6,958 nucleotides of DNA from NCBI RefSeq assembly GCF_946478925.1, contig NZ_CAMLDP010000085.1:1-6958 (forward strand), in the 5' to 3' direction. The notes beneath the pieces are model-generated. The model did not search any database. It saw only the letters and a list, made by a program, of their open reading frames with translations, and was not told the origin of the DNA. Shown in pieces: positions 5,365-6,958 of the stretch (positions within the stretch are counted from its first letter, which is position 1; every line of letters begins with the position of its first letter). Source of the stretch: an uncultured Nitrososphaera sp. (GTDB taxonomy: Archaea; Thermoproteota; Nitrososphaeria; Nitrososphaerales; Nitrososphaeraceae). A program made the translations under genes and the position numbers.

Positions 5365-6288
5365 ATGCACGGCAAGAAAGCAATGGCAGCAACACTGTTG
5401 GTATTGGGCTTGTCACTGGCCGCAATTTTTGCAGCGGCGCCGGCGTACGCCCAGTCCGGCGCCAGCGGCTCCGTACAGTCGCAGGTGTCGTATAGGACAT
5501 CGTACCAGCAGCAAGCGTCAGCAAGCTCTGGCAGCTCTGTCACAGTCCAGACGGAACACCACCTGTACAGGCCCGGCGAAACCGTCAGGGTGACAGGAAC
5601 CGTCTCTGAAGAGGCAAGGCAGCAGGCCAAGTCAGACACGGTGCTAGTGAGCACGACGGACGCAAGCGGAAGCGTGGTCGCACAGCAGGAGGCCACGGTG
5701 GACAGCAGTAGCGGCCAGTACAGCACTACAATCCAGCTCCCGGCAAGCGCCAAGGCAGGAAACTATACCGCCGGCTCCAAGGTCCAAGTGAACGCAAGCG
5801 TCCTTGGGCTTCTGAGCGCGGACATTGTGGCAAAACTAGAGTCGTCAGGCAGCTTTGTGGTTGCAAGCGAGTCTCAGTTTGAGGCCAAGGCTACCACAGG
5901 CGAGCAGTTCAACGTCGGCATTGCAAGCAGCTCCAACGTCAGCAACTTCCAGTTCAGCCAGGAGCAAAAGGCAGTCAAGTTCACCGTGGAGGGCCAGACA
6001 GGCACCACGGGCGTGACGCAGGTGACCGTACCAAAAGCAATGCTGAGCGGAAACATGATGGTGATGGTGGACGGACAGGTGGTTACTCCTGACTCAAACA
6101 ACGTCATCGTAACGTCAAACACGAGTACAGAGACGACGTTTGAGCTCAACTACCACCACAGCCAGCACGAGGTGACGGTGACGGGCACAAGCGTGGTGCC
6201 AGAGTTCCCGGTGTCGATGCTTGCAATGGCAGCGGCTCTTGGCTCAGTCTCTGTTCTTGCAGCGCTTTGGGGACGCATCGGCCTGTAG
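5365..6288 (+). CDS. Secreted, membrane-anchored protein with PEF-type C-terminal sorting signal
   Basis: From ATG 5365 the product has 307 residues. It begins with a clear Sec signal peptide: HGKK, a hydrophobic core (residues 6-25) and probable cleavage after AYA (residue 29). A Ser/Gln/Ala-rich stretch follows (30-60). Next comes a beta-sandwich-like region with YRPGETVRVTGTV (68-80), reminiscent of Ig-like or MG2-type domains. A second region (about 200-275) has the archaeal pattern VPKAMLSGNMMVMVDGQVV and a closing NYHHSQHEVTVTGT. The C-terminus is VVPEFPVSM, then a hydrophobic helix and a single Arg (WGRIGL), as in PEF-CTERM/PEFG-type archaeal sorting signals thought to be processed by archaeosortases. 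Sequons NYT, NAS, NVS and NTS could carry N-glycans. A surface or pseudoperiplasmic structural or binding role is likely, and the ligand is unknown. An in-frame ATG at 5338 would add MQLLHAFFQ before the signal. I prefer 5365 because it gives a standard signal peptide and a well-placed TATA box. Confidence 0.85.
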   Translation: MHGKKAMAATLLVLGLSLAAIFAAAPAYAQSGASGSVQSQVSYRTSYQQQASASSGSSVTVQTEHHLYRPGETVRVTGTVSEEARQQAKSDTVLVSTTDASGSVVAQQEATVDSSSGQYSTTIQLPASAKAGNYTAGSKVQVNASVLGLLSADIVAKLESSGSFVVASESQFEAKATTGEQFNVGIASSSNVSNFQFSQEQKAVKFTVEGQTGTTGVTQVTVPKAMLSGNMMVMVDGQVVTPDSNNVIVTSNTSTETTFELNYHHSQHEVTVTGTSVVPEFPVSMLAMAAALGSVSVLAALWGRIGL

Positions 6289-6307
6289 GCCGTCTCTCTA
6301 TTTTTTT
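6279..6307 (+). terminator. Hairpin plus T-tract terminator of the secreted protein gene
   Basis: CGGCC-TGTA-GGCCG (6279-6292) forms a 5-bp GC-rich stem across the TAG stop codon. It is followed by a pyrimidine-rich stretch and seven T residues at 6301-6307. Archaeal termination needs mainly the T tract, so that is the more reliable part. It separates this gene from the convergent phosphatase gene. Confidence 0.6.
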
Positions 6308-6346
6308 GACGAAAACCTTTCATTGTCGCATTGTCTTGGCTGATGG

Positions 6347-6958
6347 CTACCTGAATCGCTCAAGTATCCTTGCCCGCAGGCTTTCTTCCAAGGGGCTTTT
6401 GTCAATTCCTGCCACTGCTTCGTAAACTTTTCTGCCTTTGACTCCTTTCCTGACTATCAACTTGTGATCCACGCTCAGGTCCTTTTCAATGGTGACGAGG
6501 CCAATGTTGTTGTCTGAAATTATCAGGGGCGACAGCGGGGAGCCTGCAGTCCTTACTATTGCCCGCGCCTCGATCCAATCGACGCGCTGAGCTCTGGCGT
6601 CATTATTGTCGTTGCTGTCGTTGCCTATTACTGTGCGGCCCGTGCGGACTATTCGCTTGAAGGGGAACAACTGGCGAATCCGCCCCAGTATGTCGCTGAT
6701 AAACGCGATTTTGACCAGACTCGTCGTCTTTAATGCGCTACTGGTCAATTGTGTCACGCTGATAGTCGCCACATCTTTTGGGCCTTTTTGCGGCGAAAAT
6801 GCAATAGCAGCCCTTGTGGTAAACCCAAAGTGGACGTCGCCGGACATGATGATGCAGTGCCGCGGTGCAAACTCCTGCGCCAAAAACGAAAGAAATCTTG
6901 TGCGGCCTTTGGTGTTTGCGTACCACGACTCTAGGTCAAGCGCATAGATGCTGGTGGC
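6347..6958 (-). CDS. PhoD-like metallophosphatase, C-terminal part (start lies beyond the window)
   Basis: The frame runs from the right edge to the TAG at 6349-6347, giving the last 203 residues. The family is recognisable from LDLESWYANTKGRTRFLSFL (residues 8-27), then CIIMSGDVHFGF (35-46), whose Asp and His match the metal-binding SGDVH motif of PhoD/metallophosphoesterase enzymes, and ISVTQLTSSALK (66-77), typical of the PhoD C-terminal half. Such enzymes hydrolyse phosphomonoesters or diesters, usually outside the membrane. The signal peptide, if any, is outside the window, so location cannot be judged. An Asn/Asp-rich insert GNDSNDNND (112-120) interrupts the tail and looks like a surface loop. 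The final ~80 residues are not obviously conserved. The gene is convergent with the secreted PEFP protein gene, with 58 bp between stop codons. Confidence 0.85.
   Translation of the reverse strand, partial: ATSIYALDLESWYANTKGRTRFLSFLAQEFAPRHCIIMSGDVHFGFTTRAAIAFSPQKGPKDVATISVTQLTSSALKTTSLVKIAFISDILGRIRQLFPFKRIVRTGRTVIGNDSNDNNDARAQRVDWIEARAIVRTAGSPLSPLIISDNNIGLVTIEKDLSVDHKLIVRKGVKGRKVYEAVAGIDKSPLEESLRARILERFR

Noticed and set aside
5361..5753. Minus-strand frame of 130 codons opposite the secreted protein
   Set aside because: Cys/Ser/Val-rich translation typical of the antisense of a Ser/Thr/Ala-rich gene. The sense strand has a signal peptide and a sorting signal.
6606..6947. Plus-strand frame of 113 codons at the right edge
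   Set aside because: Antisense to the PhoD-like gene, whose SGDVHFG motif and open frame to the edge are decisive.
1..6958. CRISPR array, insertion sequence, integrase or defence cluster
   Set aside because: No regularly spaced repeats, transposase motifs, terminal inverted repeats or attachment-site duplications were seen. Gene content is metabolic, replicative, transport and surface.

Overview
The window looks like chromosomal DNA from an ammonia-oxidising archaeon of the Nitrososphaerales type (Thaumarchaeota/Nitrososphaerota). The evidence is an archaeal-style PCNA sliding clamp, a stand-alone Lrp/AsnC effector-binding (RAM) domain, a secreted protein ending in a PEF-type C-terminal sorting signal, frequent GTG/TTG starts behind TATA boxes about 25-30 nt upstream (apparently leaderless transcripts), and codon use rich in AGG, ATA and GC-ending codons. 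The assignment rests on protein families and gene style only, since no rRNA is present.

Layout. Positions 1-2439 read leftwards: pcn (PCNA) is followed 7 nt later by lysC (aspartate kinase), then, about 100 nt further, by the N-terminal part of an unrecognised protein that leaves the window at position 1. Positions 2440-2560 form a divergent promoter region with two short palindromes. Reading right from there are a cation diffusion facilitator (CDF) metal exporter and a PurD-like ATP-grasp enzyme. The latter ends tail-to-tail with a small leftward RAM-domain gene, and both genes use the same CTAG as stop codon. From that gene's other side a divergent intergenic region (5188-5364) leads into a rightward secreted protein with an N-terminal signal peptide, beta-sandwich-like regions and a PEFP C-terminal anchor, closed by a hairpin/T-tract terminator. 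The right edge holds the C-terminal 203 residues of a leftward PhoD-like metallophosphatase.

How the genes relate. pcn (replication) and lysC (entry to Thr/Met/Lys synthesis) probably share a transcript. The CDF exporter and the PurD-like gene each seem to have their own promoter. The secreted PEFP protein and the PhoD-like enzyme are convergent and may both act outside the membrane, but nothing shows a joint function.

This is mostly ordinary core-genome territory, and I see no clear new system, mobile element, CRISPR array or RNA gene. The best leads are the PurD-like enzyme, which has lost several canonical catalytic-site residues, the operator-like palindrome against the CDF start, the inverted repeat around the RAM-gene TATA box, and the shared CTAG stop.
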